DNA of 64,000 bases from Rossellomorea sp036867415 (GTDB taxonomy: Bacteria; Bacillota; Bacilli; Bacillales; Bacillaceae_B). Location: assembly GCF_036867415.1 (NCBI RefSeq), contig NZ_JBAJHU010000011.1, forward strand, positions 1 to 64,000, read 5' to 3'. The notes beneath the pieces were generated by a model. It was not told the DNA's origin. It worked only from the letters and a program-made list of their open reading frames with translations, and searched no databases. A program made the position numbers and the translations under genes. Positions 44,385 through 54,341 of the stretch are shown in pieces. The stretch's first letter is position 1. Every line of letters starts with the position of its first letter.

Positions 44385-46274
44385 TTAATACACCTTAATA
44401 AACGGCACAATCACTTCTTCAATACTAATACCACCATGACTAACGATATGCTGGCCTTTCGTTACAAACGCTTCTCCGCTTTCAGCAACTAAAAAATGTT
44501 GATCATCAGAGAAACCATAATTGGGCCATTTTACTGAAGAATATTGTGTTGCCGCATCATCTCTAAAAACAAGGTCTGAATATATTCTAGCACGTTCCCC
44601 TTTGGTTTCAACTAGAGACCCTTGTTTTACTTTTCCAATCCCTACACTCTCTTTATTTCCATGATCTGATGTGATATACGTAGAGTATCCTGATTCTTTT
44701 AGATGACGGAGAAGATCTTGAAGATAGTTGGTCTTTAACCATACGACTATTTCAGCATACATTCCTTCTAATCCTTGGATAGCACCATGTGTAAGTTTAT
44801 CTATATTTCTCAAGATAATTGCAGCCTTTTTGTTATTACTTCTTTCTAATGCTGAAAGTTCTTTTGAACTGAAATCTCCTTGTGCAAGAATATTTTCAAA
44901 AGTGATATGCATATCAGAGATAGACTCTTTATTCCAGAACTGCTTCCACGCTTTTTCTTCTCTGATTGATTCTTGTAATCTAGGAATAGTTGCTTGAAAG
45001 ATAGACATTCGACTTATTTCTGTTATAGTAGGTACCCAAGCAAAGACTCCATATTCCTCAAATGTAAAGTTTGACTCTAGTGCACGCTTAATTTGTTTCC
45101 ATTGAATAAAACTCATCCCATCCATTATTATTAATGCTTGTTTCTTTTCATCCTTCAATTGAAGGTGAGGTAGGATATGATGTACCATAGCTGGTTTAAT
45201 ATATGGTGATAGACCTGCTAATGCTTTGTAGTCTGTTAACATCCATTCTTTAAATTGTGCGTCTACCTGACTAGTTAACGAGTCCACTGTTTCTTTTTCC
45301 GTATTGTAATGAAGTTGTAAGTCCTTTATCTGACTAAATGTGTCTATTATTTCTATCCAGTCTTTATGATGTTTTTTTTCAATTGATAATTTCGAATCAA
45401 CTTTATCAACAAGATACTGGATGTCTTTCAAAGGATTATACGACCTCTGCTTCACTCCGTTTTGTGCCCATAAAGGAATGTTCCTTTCAACATCTATTTC
45501 CACTGCTTGTAATCTTCCCTCAATGAATAGATGCTGAATAGCTCTTTGAATATGCTCTGACTGCAGAAAATGTTCCTTATGATATGTATCTAGATAGCCA
45601 TCTTTAACCGAAATATCATTATTTATATTTTGCTTAACGAATTCTTCCCATTGACTCTGAAGATACTGATAAAAAATACCTTTACTTTCAATAAGTGATA
45701 ATTTTTCTTTTGAAATTCCTTTTCTCTCAATTGTCTCTTTTATATAGTCCTTTAAAATAGGAGCTAATGGATATCTACTCTCATGTATCTTTATAAGCAA
45801 ATTCATCCATTCCTCTTCTGTTTCAACCAAATCATAAGCAAGCTTATATATTCGCTTTAATATAAAATTACAAGTGTCCTTATTAGAAAGAGAGCCTTGC
45901 TGCTGTGAAGAAACAGCATACAAGGCATCTAACACTTCGGAATCTAGTTGTCGTATAATTTGGGCGGAAAAGGAAGGCATAATATCATGAATATTTAATT
46001 CTACATAATATCCTTGTTGTAGCATATCAAACGGAAATGTAAAATCTTTATTACCTGTAACACGGTAAATCCAATTCCCTTTTTCATCTCGATTACCTTC
46101 ATATATTCTTCTCAATTCTGCTCGATCATCAACTTGAACAAGAGAAATATTCTCCATCTGCAAAAACAGGATAATATCTTCATCTGATAATAAATTATCC
46201 ACATCTTTTAGAAAAATCGCAGAGTGATAAGAAAAAGGAAGTTGATCAATAATTTTTTTACGCCATCCATCCAT
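44385..46274 (-). CDS. pglZ: BREX-3 phosphatase-like protein PglZ
   Basis: A protein of 629 aa of the alkaline phosphatase fold. Metal-site motifs are LIIMDGMSFIQWK (nucleophile region), SDHGNKESVGIG, and HIVSHGGISIEEVIVPFI at the C-terminus (the His of a late metal site). The first 350 residues are a helical PglZ-specific region. PglZ is the hallmark of all BREX types and is needed for both methylation and phage exclusion. ATG follows an 18-bp gap after pglX. Confidence 0.88.
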   Translation of the reverse strand: MDGWRKKIIDQLPFSYHSAIFLKDVDNLLSDEDIILFLQMENISLVQVDDRAELRRIYEGNRDEKGNWIYRVTGNKDFTFPFDMLQQGYYVELNIHDIMPSFSAQIIRQLDSEVLDALYAVSSQQQGSLSNKDTCNFILKRIYKLAYDLVETEEEWMNLLIKIHESRYPLAPILKDYIKETIERKGISKEKLSLIESKGIFYQYLQSQWEEFVKQNINNDISVKDGYLDTYHKEHFLQSEHIQRAIQHLFIEGRLQAVEIDVERNIPLWAQNGVKQRSYNPLKDIQYLVDKVDSKLSIEKKHHKDWIEIIDTFSQIKDLQLHYNTEKETVDSLTSQVDAQFKEWMLTDYKALAGLSPYIKPAMVHHILPHLQLKDEKKQALIIMDGMSFIQWKQIKRALESNFTFEEYGVFAWVPTITEISRMSIFQATIPRLQESIREEKAWKQFWNKESISDMHITFENILAQGDFSSKELSALERSNNKKAAIILRNIDKLTHGAIQGLEGMYAEIVVWLKTNYLQDLLRHLKESGYSTYITSDHGNKESVGIGKVKQGSLVETKGERARIYSDLVFRDDAATQYSSVKWPNYGFSDDQHFLVAESGEAFVTKGQHIVSHGGISIEEVIVPFIKVY

Positions 46275-46292
46275 ATAAACCCAACCCCTGTC

Positions 46293-49058
46293 TTAAACTC
46301 CTAACCGAATTTGTGCATTGTCAAAGTACATTAACAACTTATCGTCTTCTTGTAATACTTTCTCTGGGAGCCGCTCACCAATATTAACAATTGCTTCGTA
46401 ATCTTTTTCGCTCCATGCTTTCTTAAATCCTGTGCGAATCGCTTCAGTTCGGAATTGTTTAAGCTTTTTCTTGTTACCTTCAATTTCTGTCTTATAACTA
46501 TCAAATTCACGCAGCAACGATTTTTCACGTAACCTTTCTAGGTCTGCTTGCTTATTTGGATCTGGAACATACCAACGATTTTTAGCCTTTTCCTTTAGCT
46601 TAGAATCAGTTTTTTGTAATCCTCGAAGATCCTTATAATTTGAACTTAAGTAACCATGAATTTGACTTGGGACTTCCTCTTTTCCTTCATAAATTAGGAA
46701 GTTTTGTTCTAGCAATGCATCTAACTCCGGGAGGATTTCGTGCTTTGCAATATGTTGTATCTCTTTCATGAAATTAGGATGTAAATCTTGTCTAGTCTGA
46801 GGTTTATTTAGTAATTGTTGTCTTATCCATTCAATTGCACTTGTTTCATCCGTAATTAACCAACTCATTTGTATAAACTCTTTTTTTGAGATTTTTTTCT
46901 TATCATAACCAATCACTTGCTCATCTAAAAATACCATTCCATCTCTCATTGAGAACTTTTCTGCCAAAACATTCTGGAATTCAGCAGATGAAATTGGAAC
47001 AGGTAATCCGTTCTGAACATGATAGGCAATCATTCTATCAAAGAGTATTCTCGGAGTCCTTTCAACAATCATACCTAAGTTTTCATTATTATCCATAACC
47101 ACAGGTAATTTTGACAAATGTTGCGTAATAAATACCCACGCTGATTCAGGAGTATTTTGGTGGTTACGCATTTTTTCAATATTCTCCTGCAATGGCTTAT
47201 AAGCAGTAATTACTAGGTCTTGTTTTACTGCTGTAGTTGTCGTAACTGCTTTAAAACTTCCTTGTTTTTTATCTAGTGCGGATACATTCGCTATTACAAA
47301 TCCAGCCTTTTCAATGGCCTCACGTATAGCGTTCCAAATCGAAGCCTTTGAGTTACTAAACTCGACTGTCATCCATTTTCCTGATTTTAATACTTCATAA
47401 TATTTTTTAAAGCATGATTCCAATAATCGTTGATATTCAACTATACCTTTTTCTTGTTTTGAGTTTATGATGGCTTCATTTTTTGTGTTTGTATGAAGAT
47501 TAATCCAAGATTCCCAAATGTAGTTTAGTTCAGAGTAATTAATATTAGCTCCAAAAGGTGGATCAGTAAATATATAATCAACGGAATTTTCGTTCAGTTG
47601 AAGGCTATTGGTCGACTGAACACCACTTATTACATTATAATTCTCCACAAATAAAACTTTTGTTAAATCTCTTAGCTTTCCTTTTAAAACTTTAAGAACA
47701 TCTGGTTCTGCAACCATTGAAGCAACGTATAATGTTCCGTTTAATACACCATTACCCCTATTACCCATATTATATCTAACTAACTTGGATACTAGAGTTC
47801 CAACTATAGATTGTAATATTAACTTCATACTTGCATTGTTTTTTCTTTGATTTACTTCCCCATACAATTTTGATAGAACTATCAACGCTCTCTTAAAATA
47901 GAACTGATGGACATGTGTGATTCCATGACTATTCATTGGCTGAGAAGTATTTAAACCGTCTGGGATAGCATTTAAAGGTATCTCCGATGTAATTTTGTAA
48001 TCATTGATACTATTTATTAAATCTAAATCAACATCATCTAATTCTTTTGTAAAGTATTTGTTATTATATATATAGTTAATTTTAACGGGAATTTGTTTTG
48101 CGTGCTTAACATTAACCTGCAATACGTCATCAAATTTAGTTTCGAATACTCTCTCAAGATTATTTTTCGATAAATTTATTCCACAGTTTTTACAATTAAA
48201 ATCATCTTTTACTTTATTTCCTTCTTGATCCACTGCCTCTTTATAGAAAATAATATCTTTCGTACAGTTTGGACAAGTATAAACGTCACTCCAAATAACA
48301 TAATTTATTCTTCCATACAATTTATTGCTACCTACTGTATGTTTTGTTTTATAAACCCATCCAATCTCTTTTTCAACCTTGTTGATAATTTCTTCAAAAT
48401 CATTTAATAATTTTCCTTTCTGGATTGGTGTATTGTAATGCTTTGAAATTAATGTTGCAGCTGGTGATAAATCATTTAATATTACTTTTCTTGATCCTTT
48501 TGTGGAAATAATATTTTTGTTGTTATCGATTATTCTTGAACCGTCTACTAAATATCCTAGTTCCTTTAAGGCATTATCTACTCCGCACATATTAGCTGCT
48601 ACCCCAACCATCCCAGTTCCAGCGAATCCATCTAATATTACATCTCCAGGATCAGTATAATGTAAAATATACCTCATAATCGCTTTATAAGGGACTTTTG
48701 TATGGTAAGTATGAGCAGAATAAATAGGTTCATTTTTCCCTTCACTCACATCAGCTGTAAACGGTTCTTTATTATCAATTTTATTATTGTCACCGTTATC
48801 CCAGTAATGAATAAAATCATTTAACCAGGGGTTTGGGCAAAATGTATAGTAAGGAGGATCAGAAAGTGCAATAATATCTTCATCACTTCCAATTGGGAAT
48901 CCTTCAATTGTTTTTAATTCCGGGAGTTTTTTTCTAAGTTCTTCTCGAAAGTATTCCCTTCGTTCACTATCGGTTTTAAAGGTAAGGCCCAGACAAGTTA
49001 CTGGGCCTGTTATATCATCTTCAGTAAACAATGATGTTTGATCTGTTTTTGCAGACAT
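46293..49058 (-). CDS. pglX: BREX-3 adenine methyltransferase PglXI
   Basis: A DNA methyltransferase of 921 aa that marks host DNA in BREX. There is SDPPYYTFCPNPW near residue 67 and the S-adenosylmethionine motif ILDGFAGTGMVGVA near 144. A zinc-ribbon insert (YTCPNCTKDI and FNCKNCGINL) follows, then a second catalytic-type motif TDPPFGANINYSELNYIWES in the middle. The two D-P-P sites with a zinc insert fit the PglXI/COG1743 type and not the BREX-1 PglX. ATG follows TGGAGGAGAGGAATT, 16 bp after brxC. Confidence 0.88.
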   Translation of the reverse strand: MSAKTDQTSLFTEDDITGPVTCLGLTFKTDSERREYFREELRKKLPELKTIEGFPIGSDEDIIALSDPPYYTFCPNPWLNDFIHYWDNGDNNKIDNKEPFTADVSEGKNEPIYSAHTYHTKVPYKAIMRYILHYTDPGDVILDGFAGTGMVGVAANMCGVDNALKELGYLVDGSRIIDNNKNIISTKGSRKVILNDLSPAATLISKHYNTPIQKGKLLNDFEEIINKVEKEIGWVYKTKHTVGSNKLYGRINYVIWSDVYTCPNCTKDIIFYKEAVDQEGNKVKDDFNCKNCGINLSKNNLERVFETKFDDVLQVNVKHAKQIPVKINYIYNNKYFTKELDDVDLDLINSINDYKITSEIPLNAIPDGLNTSQPMNSHGITHVHQFYFKRALIVLSKLYGEVNQRKNNASMKLILQSIVGTLVSKLVRYNMGNRGNGVLNGTLYVASMVAEPDVLKVLKGKLRDLTKVLFVENYNVISGVQSTNSLQLNENSVDYIFTDPPFGANINYSELNYIWESWINLHTNTKNEAIINSKQEKGIVEYQRLLESCFKKYYEVLKSGKWMTVEFSNSKASIWNAIREAIEKAGFVIANVSALDKKQGSFKAVTTTTAVKQDLVITAYKPLQENIEKMRNHQNTPESAWVFITQHLSKLPVVMDNNENLGMIVERTPRILFDRMIAYHVQNGLPVPISSAEFQNVLAEKFSMRDGMVFLDEQVIGYDKKKISKKEFIQMSWLITDETSAIEWIRQQLLNKPQTRQDLHPNFMKEIQHIAKHEILPELDALLEQNFLIYEGKEEVPSQIHGYLSSNYKDLRGLQKTDSKLKEKAKNRWYVPDPNKQADLERLREKSLLREFDSYKTEIEGNKKKLKQFRTEAIRTGFKKAWSEKDYEAIVNIGERLPEKVLQEDDKLLMYFDNAQIRLGV

Positions 49059-49074
49059 AATTCCTCTCCTCCAT

Positions 49075-52000
49075 TTATTTATTTAGCAGTACTCTAACAT
49101 TCCCTTTAGGTTGAGATCCAACCTTCTCCCGCAATAGTTGATCAAATCTACGTTTTAACTCATCAATCGTTAGAGGACTTCCGTTATTCATCATTTGCTC
49201 TAGATCATGAACAGATATAGAAACCTTTTCAATTCCTTGTAACAATTCGTTAATAGCATCAATAAGCTTTAAATTAACTGGAAGAGAAATCTCTTTTCTA
49301 GTAATGAAATCTTCAATAAGTGATTTGTGTTCTTCTCGCAAATACTCAATATTATTTTTAATATCTGGATCATTAAAGTTAGTTAACAGTGTTTCAGTCC
49401 AATTAGCAAGAAGTGCTTCTAATTCCTGATCTAGTTCTTCTAATGTTTTACTCTGAACAAACGATTCATCTTTTGGACGAAAACGACAGTCTGTACAAAT
49501 TGGTGAATGTTCAAGCTTTTCTTTTGTAAGGTTCCAACATGCTTTCTTCTTATTTATGTCTTCCTGCCAACGATCTACTGTTTGAACGGTCAATAAATCA
49601 ATACTAGAAAGTTTTCTTAACGCATCTAATCTACCATCACTTAGTAAAGCATTTCTTTTATTATCTTCCGTAGCATTCAACCTGGTCTTATCATGCAGAC
49701 TTAAATAAATGGTTTGATATTCACCTTTTAATTTCTTCAGTTCATTCCGTTCTATTTGACAATCTTCATTCTTTCTTAAAGCATGAAGCAGATCTTCTAA
49801 CGCACCTTCTACTTTGGCATGCCAATTATATGAGATTGGTAAATGATTCTGAGCATTCACAAGATACGCTGCTTCTTGTGACAGCTCCAGTGCAAGCTTT
49901 TTCTGATCCATAAGTTTATTGGATAGTTTGATGCGCTCTGCTTGATTTTGTACTTGCTCCACGGTAAACTTGAAATTTTTAAGTTTAGCCGCAGTATCAT
50001 AAATTTGTAAATCGTTTAAGAATGTTTTCAACATCCCTAGCTCATCTCTTAGTTCACTAACTTGATCTACATTAAAAAGGGTACCCTCCCAAATTGGTAT
50101 ACCGTCTTTAATTTCATGTTCTAAACGTACAACTTGATCGAGAAGTGTTCTTGACTCTTTATTTAATTGCCCTACTGCAGTTTGTAAAGCATTTGTCTGC
50201 AATAATCCTCTACCTATTTCAAACAGATCAAAGAGCTCTCCAAGAGCAGCTAAAGGCAAGTCACTTGGTTTCTTTATATGAGTGAAATCTGCAATTTGCT
50301 CAGCAGATAGTTTTATTAATTCATCAAACTTCATTCCATCATAAGTGACATTATTGATCGTGATTACAATATCACCACTAAATACTAATGCAGCAAGAAG
50401 CACAGAAAATAACTCAGGCTCTAAATCAAAGTTTGTTGTACGTTTTACTTCTTCATTTTTGTTATAAGTTTGAATGATATCAAGCAATTCAGAAGCATTA
50501 ACAACTTGTCCTTCAGACTTTGATTCTAGTTCCTCTAATACCCATCTTGCATAACCGGATTTTCGAACGTTTAACTTATTATTTTCATCTAGTAGTACCA
50601 GACCGTCCAAAATAGTAATTCCATTCTTAGTCGTAGGCTTTTTAATATTACGTAAAGCCTCAGGAATATACGTTGTTCTCATACTTTCACGTGTAATAGG
50701 GGTTTTTACATTTCGGAATGTTGGATAGTCCGGGTATTTCTCATTAAACCAAGATGTTAAGCAATCATCCGAAGCTGCGTCTATAATCTCCCTTATAGTT
50801 TCATTAGCTTGTGCAGAGAAACTCCATTCCGCTATCTTTTTTGTTTCTCCTTTGTATGTCATTTTATATGCTGTAGGCATATTTACCTTCATCCAAGCAG
50901 TTAGTTTCTTCAAGTATTCGCTAGCCTTATCTTCATATAAATTTCGAGAACCACTTGAAGCAGAGATAGACATCTCTTTAGCACCAGCATACAAACTCAT
51001 ATAACGGTAAAACTCTTCATCCTTTGTATCAAGAACGAAGAATACTTCATCAGGCTTTTGTTCATCCTTAAAAGATTTTTTCTCAAAAGCTGGTAGCATA
51101 TAGATATAGAAATCTCGTTCTGGCTGTGCAGTCGAACGCTCATTAGGTGCTCCAAAAAATAAATATCCCGGACGTGTAACCTTACGATCGTACCAAGGAA
51201 GCTCATGCTGCCAAATGCGGTAACCCGTTTTATAAGTGTTTGAAGTAGTCTCTGTTGCTAATGCTAGAAACTCAAAATAATAACGATCTAGTTGATCATT
51301 ACTTAAAACCTCAGCTTTTTGTTCAATTAAGCTATCGACATCAATATCCTTTTGTAAATCTAGATAATATTGGCCATTTTCTTGATTTACTGAGATGTAC
51401 TGGTAACTAACGGTCTTAAGTATAGCCTTTAACACCGAATCTATACTACTGCTGATAAACTTACTATCTTCTCCCTCAAATCCAGGATGGTATAGAAATA
51501 AATGATCTCTTAGCTCATCTGCCGTCACGCCCACTTTTGAGTAAATATTATCAGTTGTCAGACGGAATACAGATAATGCTTGAACAATTCGTCTTGCCAT
51601 TGGACGGTAAGTTGGACGAGTAAACGCGTTATCAATTCTGTCTAGTAAAGTAGATGCTTTAGACATAACTTCTTTAACACTAGGATTAGACTTTAGCGCC
51701 TTGTCTCCTTCTATATACGGCCAATAGCTATCATATGATAGGAAGCCAGGCTGATCATTAGGGACTTCCTCATTTAACAATTGTCTCATTTCACGGCTTA
51801 AAGTCTTTAATATCACACGTTTCTCAGCAACCGTTACTTTTTCAAATGTCGCTAAATAAGCCGGATGAATTGGATACAACTCGACATACTTTTCTAACTG
51901 TTCATTAAGTTTGCCATAAAAATTAGTAAACTTTTTTAAGTGCTCACGAATTGTAGCCTTCTGTTTGTCGTCTTTTCTTAACAAGCGTCTCGAAACTACA

Positions 52001-52758
52001 TACTCAATGTCTTCACGAACTATTACCGCTTGTTCCGTACGTTCTTTCACCCGATTTAATTGCTCTGCAACAAATGCAAATTTCGGATTATCAAATAACA
52101 TTTCCTGAATACCTGTGATAAAACGAAACCGTGATGTACGACATACTTCTCCCATTGCACGTAGAAAGTTGAGGTCTAGCATTAACTCCTGTTCTTTTCT
52201 GGAACGCAAGAAATCAAGTAACTCATCTATGATTAGCAGAAAACCTTGCCCCGGATATTCAGCTTCAAAAGCAGCCATAATCTTAGATAGCTCGTCCTTG
52301 TTACTTCTAATTTTCTCAATATCAGGTAGCTCATAATCAACTCCAATCGAGTGTAAGTATTCTGTTATCTCCTCATAAACAAACTCTTGCAGAGACATGC
52401 GAATTCCGTCTAATTCTGTTCGGAGGACTTTAAATTTCCCTTGAATTTCTTTTGCCTTTTCTGATACTTGCGGATGATTTACTCGTTGAGCAGAATTATC
52501 AAGTTCAGCAATTGTTGAAATGACACTCATTAAATGAGATTTACCGGTTCCATAATTACCTACTACCAATAGACCTTTATTATCAGCTGGACGCTCAAAT
52601 TGGAGCTGCTCAATAATTGTATCGTTAATAACCTCTGCCATACGATCAGAAATAACATATGTATCCACCAACTGAAATGCCTTATCCAAATCAGAAGCTT
52701 CTTTTAATTGCACAATTGTTTCTACTGGATCAAATTGAATTAACTCACCATATTTCAT
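49075..52758 (-). CDS. brxC: BREX-3 ATPase BrxC (DUF6079)
   Basis: A large ATPase of 1227 aa. Walker A is GLLVVGNYGTGKSHLMSVIS (residues 67-74 for the loop) and Walker B is GFLLIIDELLDFLRSRK (about residue 175). The N-terminal GELIQFDPVETIVQLKEASD and TYVISDRMAEVI are characteristic of DUF6079/BrxC. The C-terminal third is coiled coil with one CTDCRFRP zinc-like pair. BrxC is the central motor of the system. ATG follows AGGAGGAGTGAAGAG, 15 bp after brxF. Confidence 0.9.
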   Translation of the reverse strand: MKYGELIQFDPVETIVQLKEASDLDKAFQLVDTYVISDRMAEVINDTIIEQLQFERPADNKGLLVVGNYGTGKSHLMSVISTIAELDNSAQRVNHPQVSEKAKEIQGKFKVLRTELDGIRMSLQEFVYEEITEYLHSIGVDYELPDIEKIRSNKDELSKIMAAFEAEYPGQGFLLIIDELLDFLRSRKEQELMLDLNFLRAMGEVCRTSRFRFITGIQEMLFDNPKFAFVAEQLNRVKERTEQAVIVREDIEYVVSRRLLRKDDKQKATIREHLKKFTNFYGKLNEQLEKYVELYPIHPAYLATFEKVTVAEKRVILKTLSREMRQLLNEEVPNDQPGFLSYDSYWPYIEGDKALKSNPSVKEVMSKASTLLDRIDNAFTRPTYRPMARRIVQALSVFRLTTDNIYSKVGVTADELRDHLFLYHPGFEGEDSKFISSSIDSVLKAILKTVSYQYISVNQENGQYYLDLQKDIDVDSLIEQKAEVLSNDQLDRYYFEFLALATETTSNTYKTGYRIWQHELPWYDRKVTRPGYLFFGAPNERSTAQPERDFYIYMLPAFEKKSFKDEQKPDEVFFVLDTKDEEFYRYMSLYAGAKEMSISASSGSRNLYEDKASEYLKKLTAWMKVNMPTAYKMTYKGETKKIAEWSFSAQANETIREIIDAASDDCLTSWFNEKYPDYPTFRNVKTPITRESMRTTYIPEALRNIKKPTTKNGITILDGLVLLDENNKLNVRKSGYARWVLEELESKSEGQVVNASELLDIIQTYNKNEEVKRTTNFDLEPELFSVLLAALVFSGDIVITINNVTYDGMKFDELIKLSAEQIADFTHIKKPSDLPLAALGELFDLFEIGRGLLQTNALQTAVGQLNKESRTLLDQVVRLEHEIKDGIPIWEGTLFNVDQVSELRDELGMLKTFLNDLQIYDTAAKLKNFKFTVEQVQNQAERIKLSNKLMDQKKLALELSQEAAYLVNAQNHLPISYNWHAKVEGALEDLLHALRKNEDCQIERNELKKLKGEYQTIYLSLHDKTRLNATEDNKRNALLSDGRLDALRKLSSIDLLTVQTVDRWQEDINKKKACWNLTKEKLEHSPICTDCRFRPKDESFVQSKTLEELDQELEALLANWTETLLTNFNDPDIKNNIEYLREEHKSLIEDFITRKEISLPVNLKLIDAINELLQGIEKVSISVHDLEQMMNNGSPLTIDELKRRFDQLLREKVGSQPKGNVRVLLNK

Positions 52759-52773
52759 ATCTCTTCACTCCTC

Positions 52774-53226
52774 CTATATAACTACTAAATGATCTTGATA
52801 ACCATCAACTTGGTAATATTCTGGATGGTCTGGAGTAGCATAACTCATCCCATTACCCCTCACATCGCCAGGCCATTTTATTAACAATACTTTGTTGCCA
52901 CTTAAATACTCAAAAAGTTTTAGTGGATCTTGATTTAATTCTTCATCAAATAAATACTCTATTCTCTCTAAGTAAACAATTTCGTCCTTCACTTCATTTA
53001 GTGCTTCTCTTAGTATGTCCTTTACAGCTCTTTTTCTTTTAGAAACAGGTAACTCCTTGAGTTTATTTGCTAACAGCAAATTTACGTTAAAAGTAGTTAT
53101 TCCTACTTCTTTAAGAACATCAATGATTTTCGATTCATTGTTAGCTTGAAAACTTAATAGTATAAATTGATGCCTTTGCCCTTTTATAGCTTCAATATTT
53201 GTTTCTAATTGCTCACGAAGGCTCAT
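52774..53226 (-). CDS. brxF: BREX-3 protein BrxF, degenerate P-loop
   Basis: A protein of 150 aa and the first gene of the BREX operon. NVNLLLANKLKELPVSKRKR, then IVYLERIEYLFDEELNQDPL and LLIKWPG...SYATPDHPEYYQ follow the BrxF pattern. The usual Walker A loop near the N-terminus is not present; the equivalent stretch reads FILLSFQANNESKIID, so nucleotide binding is doubtful. ATG follows AAAGAGGTGTG, and a good sigma-A promoter lies just upstream. Confidence 0.85.
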   Translation of the reverse strand: MSLREQLETNIEAIKGQRHQFILLSFQANNESKIIDVLKEVGITTFNVNLLLANKLKELPVSKRKRAVKDILREALNEVKDEIVYLERIEYLFDEELNQDPLKLFEYLSGNKVLLIKWPGDVRGNGMSYATPDHPEYYQVDGYQDHLVVI

Positions 53227-53549
53227 TTTTCACACCTCTTTACGCTATATGTCTATTAACCTATTTTACAGTATTAGTCAATTCTTTTAAATGGATTCCT
53301 GGAAACTCTACAAAGAATATTATGCCAGATGACCTATTCCATTTTTTGTAATGGTTTATACAATCAAAAAAATATAGTGAATTTTCTCCCAGCACCACAG
53401 TTCCTTATACATAAGGGGTACCCTCCCGTTTCATGCCCCACCCCTTTTTATTTAGACCGTTGTTTATCCATTTGGATAGATAGCGGTTGTTTTATTTTAC
53501 AGAGAAGACATGCGTGGTGAGAGGAGCGCATAAGGAAAGGAGAAGAAAG
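53227..53549. other. Divergent control region of the cassette
   Basis: About 320 bp between the defence operon (left) and the mobility module (right). It holds the brxF promoter and two short palindromes, CCTTATACATAAGG (53403-53416) and TATCCATTTGGATA (53465-53478), which could be operators. No gene is called here. Confidence 0.6.
53253..53281 (-). promoter_or_regulatory. Sigma-A promoter of the BREX operon
   Basis: On the minus strand TTGACT (53276-53281) is followed after 17 bases by TAATAG (53253-53258). Transcription would start about 20 bp before the brxF ribosome site. Confidence 0.65.
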
Positions 53550-53756
53550 ATGAATCCAACATTAGTAACAATTTTAGTCAATGCAAAGGAGCTAAACAAA
53601 TGGGTTCCAGCCAGGTTACTAGTAAAGTATGACATCCAGAGTGTAAATCTATTAGAACTTGAGGAATCTTACCTCATTCTTACCAAGAGAAGTAAATCAG
53701 ATGGCTTACTACTAAAGTTAACTTTAAAAGGCTATCACTTCTTTAATCAAAAGTAA
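53550..53756 (+). CDS. Small cassette protein, unknown
   Basis: A protein of 68 aa, not recognised. It is compact and probably alpha/beta (MNPTLVTILVNAKELNKWVP, then LLELEESYLILTKRSK). The ATG at 53550 follows AAGGAAAGGAGAAGAAAG, far better than any upstream start in the same frame. First of the plus-strand genes of the mobility module. Confidence 0.65.
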   Translation: MNPTLVTILVNAKELNKWVPARLLVKYDIQSVNLLELEESYLILTKRSKSDGLLLKLTLKGYHFFNQK

Positions 53757-53794
53757 TTGGAAACCATCAAAACTTTATTAGGAGGAAAATCACT

Positions 53795-54313
53795 ATGGAG
53801 AAAAATATGACACGTGTAAAGCAATACCATCGTGGATCATCTAATGAGCGAAGCATATCACTTATTGAGGTAAAGGAAATACACCAGAATCTATTAAACC
53901 AACATGCAGACATTTCGAATGAAATAGCAGATGTAGTGGAACAAAACGATTATGTGAAACTTGCTCATTTACTTGTTACTAGATCCAAGATTGAAACAGC
54001 AATAAATGAGATTGAGTCAGCTTACCAGTCAGAGTTTAATAAACAAGTTCAAACGTATCATCGTATTAGTAATGCACTGAAGGATGCTGCTAAGAAGATG
54101 GAATCTAAAGGCGAAGACATGTTGTTTAAGGTAACCAGCAATCTAGAAAAATTAAATGACTCAACACACACTATAATAACAATTGCAACAGCCCTCTCTA
54201 ATAAAACTATTAGCAAAGGAAACCAACTAAGTCATGATGCCGGCAGATTACTTATTAATAAAACATCTGAAGGCTTATCAAGATTGGCTACTATCATTCA
54301 AAAAAGATCTTAA
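53795..54313 (+). CDS. Helical cassette protein, unknown
   Basis: A protein of 172 aa, not recognised. It is almost wholly helical with heptad-like stretches (EVKEIHQNLLNQHADISNEI, then ALKDAAKKMESKGEDMLFKV), so it may form a coiled coil. No motif. ATG follows TTAGGAGGAAAATCACT. It lies 38 bp after the small gene before it and 28 bp before the annealing-protein candidate, probably in one operon. Confidence 0.65.
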   Translation: MEKNMTRVKQYHRGSSNERSISLIEVKEIHQNLLNQHADISNEIADVVEQNDYVKLAHLLVTRSKIETAINEIESAYQSEFNKQVQTYHRISNALKDAAKKMESKGEDMLFKVTSNLEKLNDSTHTIITIATALSNKTISKGNQLSHDAGRLLINKTSEGLSRLATIIQKRS

Positions 54314-54341
54314 TCAATTGAAAGGAGGTGAAAACATTCAT

